Shown here piece by piece: positions 15,801 to 24,373 of a stretch of 40,219 nt of DNA; positions within the stretch are counted from its first letter, which is position 1; each line of letters begins with the position of its first letter. This stretch comes from a candidate division NC10 bacterium RIFCSPLOWO2_12_FULL_66_18. Lineage in GTDB: Bacteria > Methylomirabilota > Methylomirabilia > Methylomirabilales > 2-02-FULL-66-22. The notes under the pieces were generated by a model. That model ran no database searches, was not told where the DNA came from, and saw only the letters and a list, made by a program, of their open reading frames with translations. The DNA lies in the NCBI GenBank assembly GCA_001771285.1, contig METI01000083.1, forward strand, positions 1-40,219, read 5' to 3'. A program made the translations under genes and the position numbers.

Positions 15801-16678
15801 CAGAACTTCCCGAAGAGGCCCTGCGGTCGCACCAGGACCACCACAAGATAGAGCACGAAGACCGCGACGTACTTGAAGGCCGGGGCGATGAGCAGGCCGC
15901 CCAGGACTTCGATCACGCCGATGATCACGCCCGCCACCAGCGACCCTGGAATGCTCCCAAAGCCGCCCAGGGCCACCGTGACATAGGCGATGAGGGCGAA
16001 GAGGCTGCCCACGTGCGGAAACACGTAGAAGAAGTTCGCCAGGAAGGCCCCCGCGACCCCCACGCACGCGGCGCCGATCCCCCACCCGAGGGCGAACATC
16101 CGCTCCGTGTTGATCCCCATCAGCTCCGCCGCCTGGCGATCTTGCGCCGTCGCCTCCAGAGCCACCCCTGTCTCCGTCCGGCTGATGAACCAGTACAGAA
16201 AGCCGAAGGCCACCAGGCAGGCCATGCTGGCCACCGCCTGGGGCAACCCCACCGAGACCCCCAGGATCCGCACCGGCCCCTGCACCCAGGCCTTGGTCAC
16301 CTGGCGGAAGTCGGGCGTCCAGAGAAACTGCGCCCCCGCCCGCAGGAAGATGGCCAGGCCGAAGGTGGCGAAGATCTGGGCCAGCATGGGGCCGCCCAGG
16401 ATGCGGCGGATGATCCCCCGGTACGTGAGCCAGCCAAACAGGAACAGCACCCCCGCGGAGATCGGAACGCTGAGGAGGGGATCCAGGGCGAACAGCGCGT
16501 ACATCCAGAAGGTCGTGTACATGGCGAGCATCAGGAACTCGCCGTGGGCGAAGTTCACGATCTCCATCAGGCCGAAGATCAGGCTCAGGCCCGCGGCGAT
16601 GAGCGCGTACACGAACCCCATGAGGATCCCGCTCAGGATCCCCTGGAACAAGATATCGGGTGGCGGGATGGTGAACAT
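15800..16678 (-). CDS. livH: Branched-chain-type amino acid ABC transporter permease LivH
   Basis: 292 residues, about eight predicted membrane helices, N-terminus FQGILSGILMGFVYALIAAG. Family segments: GLSLIFGLMEIVNFAHGEF near residues 30-48, ATAQDRQAAELMGIN in the EAA-like loop that meets the ATPases, and ALGGFGSIPGSLVAGVIIG. It pairs with LivM to form the channel for the ligand delivered by LivK. The ATG is at 16678, 171 bp downstream of livK; that gap contains strong hairpins. The stop overlaps the livM start (TGATG). Typical length; nothing unusual in the coding region. Confidence 0.94.
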   Translation of the reverse strand: MFTIPPPDILFQGILSGILMGFVYALIAAGLSLIFGLMEIVNFAHGEFLMLAMYTTFWMYALFALDPLLSVPISAGVLFLFGWLTYRGIIRRILGGPMLAQIFATFGLAIFLRAGAQFLWTPDFRQVTKAWVQGPVRILGVSVGLPQAVASMACLVAFGFLYWFISRTETGVALEATAQDRQAAELMGINTERMFALGWGIGAACVGVAGAFLANFFYVFPHVGSLFALIAYVTVALGGFGSIPGSLVAGVIIGVIEVLGGLLIAPAFKYVAVFVLYLVVVLVRPQGLFGKF

Positions 16679-16689
16679 AGACGTGAAAC

Positions 16690-16802
16690 GGGGGCGGGAC
16701 CGCAGCAGTGCGGATCCTCGCCCCCCTCAGAGTCCGCCGGGTCTACCCCGGCGGAGGGTCAGGCGCATCGCCCGAACCCCCTGGTTCAATCAGGGGGTTC
16801 GG
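16690..16802 (-). promoter_or_regulatory. Cluster of hairpins in the livK-livH gap
   Basis: Three inverted repeats occur in 113 bp. One is a perfect 11-bp stem CCGAACCCCCT with AGGGGGTTCGG (16772-16782 and 16792-16802, 9-nt loop). The second is a perfect 9-bp stem TCCGCCGGG with CCCGGCGGA (16733-16741 and 16747-16755, 5-nt loop). The third is an interrupted stem GGGGGCG...CGCCCCC (about 16690-16725). None is followed by a T-run on the minus strand, so they look more like mRNA-stabilising or attenuating structures that favour LivK over the permeases than like full terminators. Confidence 0.65.
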
Positions 16803-16849
16803 TGATCGGAACGCGACGCAGCCCTTCTCCGGGGGGATGAGCCTCCCGG

Positions 16850-18130
16850 CTACTTCCGTTGAGACCAGGCAGGGATGGGATACATCGCGTCCTTGGTCGC
16901 CAGCTCGAACGGATAAATCGTATGGTAGGTGCCCCCCTGAAGCTGCTGCAGGATGGCCCGCACCCCGGCGTTCTGCCCCTTCTCGTCGAACCTCACGCCG
17001 GTCCACGGCATGAGGAGCTGATCGGCCGGGATGTTGGTCTCGCGCAGAGCCTTCTGGATCGCCCCGGGATCGGTGGACCCCGCCCGGTTGATGGCATCCG
17101 CCAGGGTCAGGAAGCCCGTGAAGGCGCGGGCCGGGACGTCGCTGAGGTCGCGGCCGCCGCTCAGCTTCTTGAACATGTCGTTGATCACCGGGATGAGCGG
17201 CTTCTTGGCCGACATGTCCAGGGCAAACGGCGCCCGGGTGATGGCCCCCTCCGCCTCCTTGCCCATCTCGGCCACGAACTTGGGATCGGTGTATCCCGCG
17301 TTCTGGGCGATGATCACCTTCGGGTTATAGTCCAGGTTCCTGGCCGTCCGGGTCAGGAGGATGGCATCCGAGGTGTAGAGGCTGGGAAGCACGACGTCGG
17401 CATTCGCCGTCCTCAGGCGTCCCACCTCGGCGTCCAGGCTGGTCGTCCCCGTCCGGAAGGGGAGCCGGGCAACCACCTCGTAGCCGTACTTCTTCGCCAG
17501 CTCGTCCTGGACCTTTGCGCTATCCGCGCCGAATTGCGTGTCCTCGTTCAGGATGGCGACGCTCTTGAACTTGATGCCCCGCTTCTTCTCGAAGTCCCGC
17601 ATGAAGTCGAACATCGCCAGGCTGAAGTGGCCGTCGTGCGGACTGGTCCGGAAGAACCACTTGAAGCCGCGCTCCGTGAGGGCCGGGGACGAGGACTCGG
17701 CATTGAGGAACGGGATCCCCATCCGCTCGGCCACCTGACTCGCCGTGTTGGTCACGCTGGAGAAGTAGGCGCCGAACAGGGCGTGCACCTTCTCCTGGGT
17801 GATCAGGCGCTCCGCCTCGGCCAGGCCGATGTCCGGTTTCCCCTGGTGGTCCACCACCACGATGCGGACCTTGGCTCCGCCGAGCCTGGGCAGCCCCGCC
17901 CCTCTGCCCAGCGGCAGGTTGATGTTCACGTCGTTGTTGATGATGTCCAGCGCCACCTTCAGGGCATTGACCGAGTCGATCCCGACCTGGGCCACGGGCC
18001 CGGTCATGGGATACAGGACGCCGATGACGACCTCTTTGGTCTGGGCCGCAGGCGTGCCCACCAAGGTGAGGAGGGCTATCAACACAGCCAGGAACAGATG
18101 AAGCCAACGCACGTAACGTGATCTTGTCAT
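16850..18130 (-). CDS. livK: Liv-type ABC transporter substrate-binding protein
   Basis: 426 residues. A signal peptide (MTRSRYVRWLHLFLAVLIAL, cleaved near PAAQT) sends it to the periplasm. The mature protein is a type-I periplasmic binding fold: VVIGVLYPMTGPVAQVG, then YFSSVTNTASQVAERMGIPF with the ligand-contact Ser/Thr cluster, and FRTSPHDGHFSLAM. It is longer than classical LivK (about 370 mature residues), as in many amide- and aromatic-binding relatives. The ATG at 18130 follows GGGGAGGGAACGAAG; an upstream in-frame ATG at 18178 is less likely. It is the first gene of the liv-pxp-gdh train, behind a good promoter. Its ligand may be 5-oxoproline, glutamate or another amino compound, judged only from the neighbours. 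Confidence 0.92.
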   Translation of the reverse strand: MTRSRYVRWLHLFLAVLIALLTLVGTPAAQTKEVVIGVLYPMTGPVAQVGIDSVNALKVALDIINNDVNINLPLGRGAGLPRLGGAKVRIVVVDHQGKPDIGLAEAERLITQEKVHALFGAYFSSVTNTASQVAERMGIPFLNAESSSPALTERGFKWFFRTSPHDGHFSLAMFDFMRDFEKKRGIKFKSVAILNEDTQFGADSAKVQDELAKKYGYEVVARLPFRTGTTSLDAEVGRLRTANADVVLPSLYTSDAILLTRTARNLDYNPKVIIAQNAGYTDPKFVAEMGKEAEGAITRAPFALDMSAKKPLIPVINDMFKKLSGGRDLSDVPARAFTGFLTLADAINRAGSTDPGAIQKALRETNIPADQLLMPWTGVRFDEKGQNAGVRAILQQLQGGTYHTIYPFELATKDAMYPIPAWSQRK

Positions 18131-18228
18131 CTTCGTTCCCTCCCCTGTCAGCTCCGCGATTCTTAAGAAAGGCCACACCCAAAGGAGAAGCCGCCAGTGT
18201 AACTGGCCGAAATTCCGAAGCGGGCGGC

Positions 18229-18257
18229 ATTGTATCCGGCCCCCCCAACCAAGTCAA
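18229..18257 (-). promoter_or_regulatory. Sigma-70-type promoter for the livK train
   Basis: The minus strand carries TTGACT (18257-18252), a 17-bp spacer and TACAAT (18234-18229): one mismatch in each hexamer and optimal spacing. Transcription should start near 18222, giving a leader of about 92 nt before livK. The leader contains a small hairpin GCCAGT-TAC-ACTGGC near 18192-18206. The spacer holds seven consecutive Gs. Confidence 0.78.
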
Positions 18258-18465
18258 GGTGGGGTTGGCCGCCATTCCGGAGCCGTCCCGTCCTCACGCT
18301 TCTGAAGGCGATGACCGCATCACGACTGTCTCCTTCTTCACGGTCTTGTCAAGCGGAGAAGCTTGGGGGAGGCTGCTTCCCCAGGGAGGGCAAGATCCAA
18401 GGAGGAAAGCATTCGCGCCTTCACGTCGGCTGCATGCAATCCGAACGAACCCGCAGAGAGAGGCG

Positions 18466-18606
18466 GGGGACTTTGCCGATATTGTCGAACTCGTGCGCTC
18501 GAACCCCGGAAGCATCAGCAAAGACGACCTGCACTCCCTGTGCACGAAGTATGCACCGGAAGGCATCTGGGAAAAGTTGGAGGCAGCCTTGTGGAAGACA
18601 CCTTGA
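18466..18606 (+). pseudogene. C-terminal remnant, nucleotidyltransferase-like protein
   Basis: The last 46 codons of this plus-strand frame (GDFADIVELVRSNPG, then DDLHSLCTKYAPEGIWEKL) resemble the C-terminal helical segment of small nucleotidyltransferase-fold proteins of the DUF6036 type, often toxin-antitoxin parts. The frame stays open upstream to 18118, but that part runs antisense across the livK promoter and looks non-coding. No N-terminal catalytic motif is visible in any frame nearby. Best read as a decayed fragment at the island border; the family assignment is by eye only. Confidence 0.4.
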
Positions 18607-18794
18607 AATTCCCGGTCGGCAAGATCCCCGAGTTCCCCCCGAAGAACCTTCCGCCCGAGGTCATCGAGGCGTGGCGAACGGAGCTGCGCCTTGACCTGCA
18701 TCGCCGCAGCCTTCTGGAGAAAATCCTGAACAAAAGAAGATTTGGGATTCGTATAGCAAGTTTCGCGCTGAATACGCGGAGTGGGGCCCGATAG
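18591..18794 (+). CDS. Small hypothetical protein
   Basis: 67 codons from a GTG at 18591, overlapping the end of the preceding remnant by 16 bases. The first part (KFPVGKIPEFPPKNLPPEVI) is proline-rich, followed by a helix EAWRTELRLDLHRRSLLEKI. The residue pattern looks coding, and the overlap resembles a two-gene toxin-antitoxin layout, but no family is recognised and no clear ribosome binding site is seen. It could equally be a fragment of a larger lost gene. Bases 18795-18943 hold nothing else except the hairpin at 18849-18877. Confidence 0.3.
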   Translation: MEDTLKFPVGKIPEFPPKNLPPEVIEAWRTELRLDLHRRSLLEKILNKRRFGIRIASFALNTRSGAR

Positions 18795-18848
18795 CTTACG
18801 TCGACTAGCGGCGATAACGTCGCCCGGATACTCGGAATCTAAATCGAT

Positions 18849-18877
18849 GCCGAAACCACGGTCACGGTGGTTTCGGC
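18849..18877 (-). terminator. Candidate terminator hairpin after the amidase gene
   Basis: Perfect 11-bp stem GCCGAAACCAC with GTGGTTTCGGC and a 7-nt loop, 67 bp downstream of the amidase stop. On the minus strand the stem is followed by ATCGATTTAG, not a strong T-run, so termination efficiency is uncertain. It would close the TRAP-BKACE-amidase transcription unit. Confidence 0.45.
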
Positions 18878-18943
18878 GACTTTCAACACGCAACGAGTCG
18901 GTGGCGCGCCACGTACCCGGTGCGTGCGGGCAACCTCTGGGTC

Positions 18944-20338
18944 TTAAAGCCGCGGGTGATGCGATCGCCAGGGGGTCGCGCGTTCATACGCATCAGCGAC
19001 GCGAAGCACGGCGACTTCGTCGAAAGGTCTGCCGATAATCTGCATCGAGAGCGGCAGTCCGTTAGCGGTAAAGCCGGAACAAATGGAGATGGCCGGAAAG
19101 CCCGTCACGCTGAATGGGACCGTGATCTCCGTCTTGTTGAGCCGCGATTGCGCGGCAACATCCACCAATTTCTCTGCGGGATAGGCCCCGGACGTCACGA
19201 GCACGTCGAATTTCGACATGACCTTGCCCATGTGGCGAATGAGCTCCGACCGACGCTGCTGCGCCCGCACATAATCCACGGCCTTGATCTGATCGCCAGG
19301 AGCGATGCGATTTCTGAATTTGGGCCCGAATAATTCCGGACGATCGCGGGCATCCTCGCCATAGAGACTGAAAATCTCCGGCGTCTGAATGATCACTTTC
19401 GGTTCCGCGTAATCGGCAAGCGGCCGGAGTTCGGCTTCACGCAGATCAGCCCCGAGCTCACGCAGCTTTTCCAGGACGGCTGCCATGCCGTCGTGCACCG
19501 CCGCATCGGCGGGAAGATCGCGTTGCCAGAAGTGGGAGACCACGCCAACCCGCATCCCCTTGATGTCGCGGCCCAAGGTGGCCGAAAATTCGGGAACTGG
19601 CCGATCGGCCGAAGCTGGATCATTGGCGTCGTATCCTGAAACGACTTGTAACAGCAGCGCGCAATCGGCCACCGTCCAGGTCATCGGGCCGCAATGATCC
19701 AACGTGAAGGAATTGAGCATCACGCCATGACGGCTGACGCGCCCATAGGTCGGCTTGAATCCTACGATTCCGGAAAGAGCGGCCGGCACACGAATTGAGC
19801 CTCCGGTATCGGTTCCGAGCGCAGCGAGACAGAAACTGGCCGCCACGGCCACACCCGCTCCGGTGCTCGAGCCTCCCGGGTCACGGTCCAGAGCCCAAGG
19901 GTTGCGCGCCGGCGGCCAGGGCAATGTTTTGTCCACTCCGCCATAAGTGAGCTCGTGCGTTGCAAGCTTGCCAAGAAGCACCGCGCCCGCAGCGTTGAGG
20001 CGCGCTACAGCCGTCGCGTCCCGAAGGGGAATGTTGCCGAGGAATGCGCGAGAGCCGCCCGTCGTAAGCAATCCAGCGGTGTCATAGACATCTTTGACCG
20101 CATAAGGGATGCCGTGCAGAGGCCCCGTACGCTTGCCGTCGCGCAACTCCCTGTCGGCGCGCGCCGCGGCCTCGAGCGCGCGCTCGGGAGCCAAGGTTAT
20201 GAAACTGTGCAGCTTGCCATCGTAGTGCTCGATGCGATCGAGACAGCGTTTTGTAAGTTCAGTAGAGGTTAGTCGCCGGCCGGCAATTTGCGCCGCCGCT
20301 TCCGCAAGGGTTGGTAATCTATCGTCGTCGCTTCTCAA
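18944..20338 (-). CDS. Amidase, amidase-signature family (island copy)
   Basis: 464 residues from a TTG at 20338, which overlaps the BKACE stop as TTGA; the frame stays open further upstream inside BKACE, but without family sequence. Amidase-signature enzymes cleave amides or carbamoyl groups with a Ser-cisSer-Lys triad. Here the lysine lies in GIPYAVKDVYDTAGL and the serines in DPGGSSTGAGVAVAASF with downstream GTDTGGSIRVPAA. The C-terminus has the usual FTANGLPLSMQIIGRPFDE. It is the last gene of the TRAP-BKACE-amidase group, suggesting it acts on an imported amide or on the product of BKACE. Base composition is visibly less GC-rich than in the flanking blocks. Confidence 0.88.
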   Translation of the reverse strand: MRSDDDRLPTLAEAAAQIAGRRLTSTELTKRCLDRIEHYDGKLHSFITLAPERALEAAARADRELRDGKRTGPLHGIPYAVKDVYDTAGLLTTGGSRAFLGNIPLRDATAVARLNAAGAVLLGKLATHELTYGGVDKTLPWPPARNPWALDRDPGGSSTGAGVAVAASFCLAALGTDTGGSIRVPAALSGIVGFKPTYGRVSRHGVMLNSFTLDHCGPMTWTVADCALLLQVVSGYDANDPASADRPVPEFSATLGRDIKGMRVGVVSHFWQRDLPADAAVHDGMAAVLEKLRELGADLREAELRPLADYAEPKVIIQTPEIFSLYGEDARDRPELFGPKFRNRIAPGDQIKAVDYVRAQQRRSELIRHMGKVMSKFDVLVTSGAYPAEKLVDVAAQSRLNKTEITVPFSVTGFPAISICSGFTANGLPLSMQIIGRPFDEVAVLRVADAYERATPWRSHHPRL

Positions 20339-21240
20339 GGCGCCCGGCCTGGCGAATTCGTGGCGCGTTCCGGCAACGCGAGAATCCGGCGAGCTTCTGC
20401 AGGACTTGCGGGCTCGGCGTCCAACATCGACATGAGATTGACTGCTTTTTCGACCAGAGCCGTATTGCTCGGAGCAAGCTTGCCCTCGGAGATCCAAGGG
20501 GTGTCTTCGAGACCCACACGGATATGGCCGCCGAGCATGACCGTTAGAGCGGCCATCGGGAACATCGCCAGCCCTTTGCCAAAGGCAAACCATATCGCGT
20601 CGGCCGGCAGCAGATATTTCATGCACATCAGCGTTTCCGGCGTGGACGGGGCGGACCAGGTCAATCCGAGACAGAGCTGAATCACCGGCGGCGAGTCGAT
20701 CAGGCCTTTTTCCTGCAGATCACGGGTATACATGATGTGCCCGGTCTCAAAGACCTCGAATTCCGGCTTCACCCCGGCAGCTCGGAACCGGATGAGACAG
20801 TCTCGGATGTGCTTCTCCGGATTGAGGTAGATGGGATCGCCTTTGTTATTCGAGCCCATCGACAGGCTGCAAATCTCCGGTTTCAACTCCTCGACATGTC
20901 CAATCCGGTTCTCCGTGGTCGTAAGACTTGTTCCAGGTCCAGGATGCAAGGGATCGGGGTCGCCGGGATAGAAGATGCCGCCGGGGCCGGTTGTCAGGTT
21001 GAGGATCACATCGCTTCCTGTCTCGCGAATTCGCGCCACAACCTCGCGATAAAGCGCGAGATCCATGCTTCCGTGACCAGTCTTGAGATCGCGTACGTGA
21101 ATATGCGCGACCGCGGCTCCTGCCCGCGCCGCCTCAACAGAGGCCTCGGCGATTTGCTTCGGCGTGATTGGAATCGCCGGATTCGCCTTGGGATCGCCGC
21201 CGCCATTGACCGCGCATGTGACTACGACCTTCTTAGTCAT
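20335..21240 (-). CDS. Beta-keto acid cleavage enzyme (BKACE, DUF849/COG3246)
   Basis: 301 residues. BKACE enzymes are Zn-dependent TIM barrels that react a beta-keto acid with acetyl-CoA to give acetoacetate and a new acyl-CoA. Seen: the N-terminus VVVTCAVNGGGDPKANPAIP, metal ligands in AVAHIHVRD, LNLTTGPGG, SLSMGSNNKGD, EFEVFETGHI and the C-terminal GGHIRVGLEDTPW. The ATG at 21240 follows GGAGCAAACGA. It overlaps the amidase start, and lies 119 bp after dctM. The substrate varies widely in this family and cannot be read from the sequence; the TRAP genes suggest an imported carboxylate. Confidence 0.9.
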   Translation of the reverse strand: MTKKVVVTCAVNGGGDPKANPAIPITPKQIAEASVEAARAGAAVAHIHVRDLKTGHGSMDLALYREVVARIRETGSDVILNLTTGPGGIFYPGDPDPLHPGPGTSLTTTENRIGHVEELKPEICSLSMGSNNKGDPIYLNPEKHIRDCLIRFRAAGVKPEFEVFETGHIMYTRDLQEKGLIDSPPVIQLCLGLTWSAPSTPETLMCMKYLLPADAIWFAFGKGLAMFPMAALTVMLGGHIRVGLEDTPWISEGKLAPSNTALVEKAVNLMSMLDAEPASPAEARRILALPERATNSPGRAP

Positions 21241-21359
21241 TCGTTTGCTCCGCGATCTGATGCGTCAGCATCTTTTTTCGATCCAACAGAAGTCGTTCAA
21301 CGCCTCTTGAGCGACGGAATCGTAACTCGACAGGATCACATGCGGCTCGCCCATAGCGC

Positions 21360-22637
21360 TCACCAGCCAAACGCCTTCGGCAAGAACAAAACGAGTGGGG
21401 GCACAAAAGAAACAAGGAACAGCACGCCATAGCTGACGATGATGAAGGGCCAAATATTGGCGATCAGCGTCGTCATCGGCACCCTGGTCATTGCAGACAT
21501 AACAAACAGGATGATACCGACCGGTGGAGTAATGCCACCCAAAACGACATTCATGGAGAACAGAAAGCCAAAATAGATCGGATCGATCCCGTAGGAACTG
21601 GCCATTGGCGCCAGCAGCGGTGCCAGCATCACCAAGATGGCATTCGCTTCAATGAACATGCCGCAGATCAGCAGCAGCAAGTTCACCAGCAACACAAAGG
21701 CGTAAGGGTTCTGCGTCAGCCCTCGCAGCAGTTCAGTCAATTGCTGGGGCAGCAGCGCGACGCTGAAAATGTAGGTCACCATCGAGGCGAAGGCGATGAG
21801 TGCTCCGACAATTGCGGTGACAATTCCGGCGTTAAGCAATGCCCCCGGAAGATGCGACACGCGAAGCTTCCGAGTGATAAAAAAACCGACGACCAGTGCA
21901 TACACGACGCCGATTGCCGCACCCTCGGTAGCCGTGAAGGCCCCTGCGGTGATGCCACCGACCACGACAATCGGCATCATGAACACAACGAACGAACGCT
22001 TCGTTTGAAGCCAGATGTTGCCCAGGTCTATGGGCTCTCCCGTATAGGGATAATTCCGGCGGTGCGCGAGATAGCTGCACATAGCCATCAAGCCCGAGGC
22101 AAGAAGAATTCCTGGCACTATCCCCGAGATGAACAGTCCGCCGATCGATACGTTTCCAGCCATCACGGCATACACAATGAACGCGGCGCTTGGCGGGATG
22201 ATCGGCCCGAGGTTGGCAGCCGCTCCAACAACACTGGCCGCAAAGGGCCTGCCATATGCCTTGGATAAAGCAGGAACGATCGTGCCCCCCAACGCAGTGG
22301 CGTCGGCCACCGCCGTGCCCGACACGCCTGAGAGGATGAGCGCTGCGATGACGGTGACATGGGCGAGTCCACCGCGAATCCGACCGACAATGCTATTCGC
22401 GAAATCAATCAGCCGATCCATGATCTGGCCGTTGATCATAAGCTGGCCCGCCAAGGCGAATAGTGGAATCGCCATGAGCGGGAATGAATCGATGGAATGC
22501 ACCATTTTCCCAGGCAGCAGGCTGAGCGGCAGGTCTCCGACAACCGCGCCGGCGAGAGCGCTGAGACCGATAGCAAACGCGAGGGGCATACCAAGCCCGC
22601 CCAAAACGACGAAGCCGATCGCGATTGCGAGGATCAT
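21360..22637 (-). CDS. dctM: TRAP transporter large permease DctM
   Basis: 425 residues from the ATG at 22637, which overlaps the dctQ stop (ATGA). A very hydrophobic protein with about 12 membrane helices. DctM-type segments include IPLFALAGQLMINGQI, SGVSGTAVADATALGG, NLGPIIPPSAAFIVYAV and GGITPPVGIILFVMSAM. It is the Na+-coupled transport subunit of a TRAP importer. The open frame extends upstream across dctQ in another frame; that part is discarded. Composition matches the rest of the island. Confidence 0.93.
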   Translation of the reverse strand: MILAIAIGFVVLGGLGMPLAFAIGLSALAGAVVGDLPLSLLPGKMVHSIDSFPLMAIPLFALAGQLMINGQIMDRLIDFANSIVGRIRGGLAHVTVIAALILSGVSGTAVADATALGGTIVPALSKAYGRPFAASVVGAAANLGPIIPPSAAFIVYAVMAGNVSIGGLFISGIVPGILLASGLMAMCSYLAHRRNYPYTGEPIDLGNIWLQTKRSFVVFMMPIVVVGGITAGAFTATEGAAIGVVYALVVGFFITRKLRVSHLPGALLNAGIVTAIVGALIAFASMVTYIFSVALLPQQLTELLRGLTQNPYAFVLLVNLLLLICGMFIEANAILVMLAPLLAPMASSYGIDPIYFGFLFSMNVVLGGITPPVGIILFVMSAMTRVPMTTLIANIWPFIIVSYGVLFLVSFVPPLVLFLPKAFGW

Positions 22638-23185
22638 TCCGAGAGGGACTCCGGCTTGGGTGCTGTCCCAGTCAATGCCACCCGGATCAAATGCAGTACG
22701 GAATGGAAGTTGCCAACAATCAGCACGACATAGAACGTGCCGGTGCTGAGCTTGAGGGTTGGCGTTCGCTGGTCCCAAGTGGAGTGCGCCAAGCGTGCGG
22801 CATAATAGGCGATGATCACTAGCAGTACCGCCATCATCGCTGCCGTGACTCGCAGCAACACCCGTTGAATATCGATGGGCACCTGATTCACGAAAAGGTC
22901 AACACCGACATGCAGGCCGCGCTTGAAGCCGAGCGGGATCGCCAGAAAAACCAAACAAATAAAGGAGAGTCTGGGTACCTCCCAACCCCAATCGAGCGAG
23001 CTATTGAATCCGTAACGGAACACCACCTGAAGCACCACGACAGCGGTTAAGACCGCCATCAGAACGATAATAACGAACGCGGCGGCGCGGTCGATCACCT
23101 CAACCAATGCATCGTATTTTCCAAGCCACGAATTGGGAGCATCAGGCTCGCTCTGCCGAGAAGCTGTCGTGTTGCTTACCGACAC
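22634..23185 (-). CDS. dctQ: TRAP transporter small permease DctQ
   Basis: 183 residues with four predicted membrane helices (for example VIIVLMAVLTAVVVLQVVFR and VTAAMMAVLLVIIAYYAA) and the DctQ signature W-E-V-P-R-L region (LDWGWEVPRLSFICLVFLAI). It links the large permease and the binding protein in TRAP importers. The start is a GTG at 23185 that overlaps the TAA of a degenerate dctP-like tail (23176-23280), and the stop overlaps the dctM start. The N-terminal 25 residues are polar and poorly conserved. Confidence 0.88.
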   Translation of the reverse strand: MSVSNTTASRQSEPDAPNSWLGKYDALVEVIDRAAAFVIIVLMAVLTAVVVLQVVFRYGFNSSLDWGWEVPRLSFICLVFLAIPLGFKRGLHVGVDLFVNQVPIDIQRVLLRVTAAMMAVLLVIIAYYAARLAHSTWDQRTPTLKLSTGTFYVVLIVGNFHSVLHLIRVALTGTAPKPESLSE

Positions 23186-23280
23186 TTCTCACTGCCCATC
23201 ATCGCAAGGTCCATGACTTTGTCGCCCAATTCCTTTCGAAAGTTGTCATGGATGGGCGAGTGGCGGTGCGGAATTGGCAC
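23176..23280 (-). pseudogene. Leftover 3' tail of a second dctP-like gene
   Basis: Between dctP and dctQ a 34-codon open stretch, bounded upstream by an in-frame TAA, codes FRKELGDKVMDLAMMGSEKC near its end. The last codons of the intact dctP code MRKRLGDKVMDLAVKGIEGC. The DNA is similar but diverged. The tail ends in a TAA eight bases inside dctQ, the tight overlap expected of a native dctP-dctQ junction. It looks like the remains of an earlier or duplicated dctP. Confidence 0.7.
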
Positions 23281-23294
23281 TTAACTCCAACTCC

Positions 23295-24287
23295 CTACTG
23301 ACACCCCTCAATGCCTTTCACTGCGAGGTCCATCACCTTGTCCCCTAGTCGCTTTCGCATCTCGGCATACACCGGACGAGCGGCCTCGCGGAATTTGACG
23401 AGTTCGGCCTTCGGAATCTCGTAGTATTGCATGCCGCGCTTGGTCAGCTCTGCAAGTCCGGCAAGATTATCCTTTTCTGCTGCCGCCCGCTGACCGACGA
23501 TTGCTGTATCCATCGCACTGCGTATGGCCTTTTGGTATTCCGGCTTAAGCGCGTCGTATGTCGGCTTATGCATCAGATAGAATGCCCAGTCGAAGAACTC
23601 GGCGGTGTTGGAGAGGTGCTTTTGCACTTCGTACATTTTTAGAGCCACCATATTGCCGTAGGGATTTTCTTGCCCATCGACCACACCCTGCTGGAGGGCG
23701 GAATAGAGCTCTTTGATATCGACCGGAGTTGGGTTTGAACCCAACGCGCGGAAGGTTGCCAGGAAGGTCTCGCTGGCCGGTACGCGAATCTTCAGGCCCT
23801 TCATGTCCGCGACGGTCTTGATCGGCCGCACATTGTTGGTCACGTGTCGCAAGCCATTTACCCCCCAGCCGAGAACCACGAGGCCTTTTCCCTCCATTTT
23901 TTGGTTGAGGTAGCGCCCGAGTTCACCATCGATGAGACAAAGCGCTTGCCGACCGTTCGATACCGCGAAAGGTAACGTCGCAGCATCCAACTCGGGAAGC
24001 AAACTACTGAAAAAGTTGGGAGCGCCCCAGATGATCGGAATTTGCCCAGTTCGAACTTGATCGACCTGTTCGATATTACCGCCAAGTTGGCTGCCGGGGA
24101 AAAGATCGACTCGCACCGCTCCCTTGGTGAGCCGCGCCAACTCTGCCTTAAACGTCTCCATGTAGATACTCGCCGAATGCCCTGCGACGTAAGTGCCGCT
24201 GGCGCGCAGCGTTATTTCTTGAGCATTCGACAGCGAAGTGGTCGCTAGGCCAAAACCGATCACGTAAAGCAAACGACTGATTTTCAT
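23295..24287 (-). CDS. dctP: TRAP transporter periplasmic binding protein DctP
   Basis: 330 residues with a Sec signal peptide (MKISRLLYVIGFGLATTSLS, cleavage after SNA before QEITL). The mature protein has the DctP fold: SGTYVAGHSASIYMETFK, PGSQLGGNIEQVDQVRTG, GLKIRVPASETFL with the arginine that binds the substrate carboxylate, and SALQQGVVDGQENPYGN. It captures a carboxylate in the periplasm for DctQM. The ATG at 24287 follows a G-rich run ending GGCGGATC. First gene of the TRAP-BKACE-amidase group. The ligand is unknown. Confidence 0.93.
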   Translation of the reverse strand: MKISRLLYVIGFGLATTSLSNAQEITLRASGTYVAGHSASIYMETFKAELARLTKGAVRVDLFPGSQLGGNIEQVDQVRTGQIPIIWGAPNFFSSLLPELDAATLPFAVSNGRQALCLIDGELGRYLNQKMEGKGLVVLGWGVNGLRHVTNNVRPIKTVADMKGLKIRVPASETFLATFRALGSNPTPVDIKELYSALQQGVVDGQENPYGNMVALKMYEVQKHLSNTAEFFDWAFYLMHKPTYDALKPEYQKAIRSAMDTAIVGQRAAAEKDNLAGLAELTKRGMQYYEIPKAELVKFREAARPVYAEMRKRLGDKVMDLAVKGIEGCQ

Positions 24288-24373
24288 GATCCGCCCCCCC
24301 CGGCTGTAGACTTCAATTGGAAGCCATCGAGGTTATGCATGGCCGCACATCGGTCACAAGAACCGCATCGACG

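Noticed and set aside
18118..18465. Upstream part of the plus-strand frame ending at 18606
   Set aside because: It crosses the livK start and promoter in antisense and shows no protein-like pattern. Only the last 46 codons resemble a protein family.
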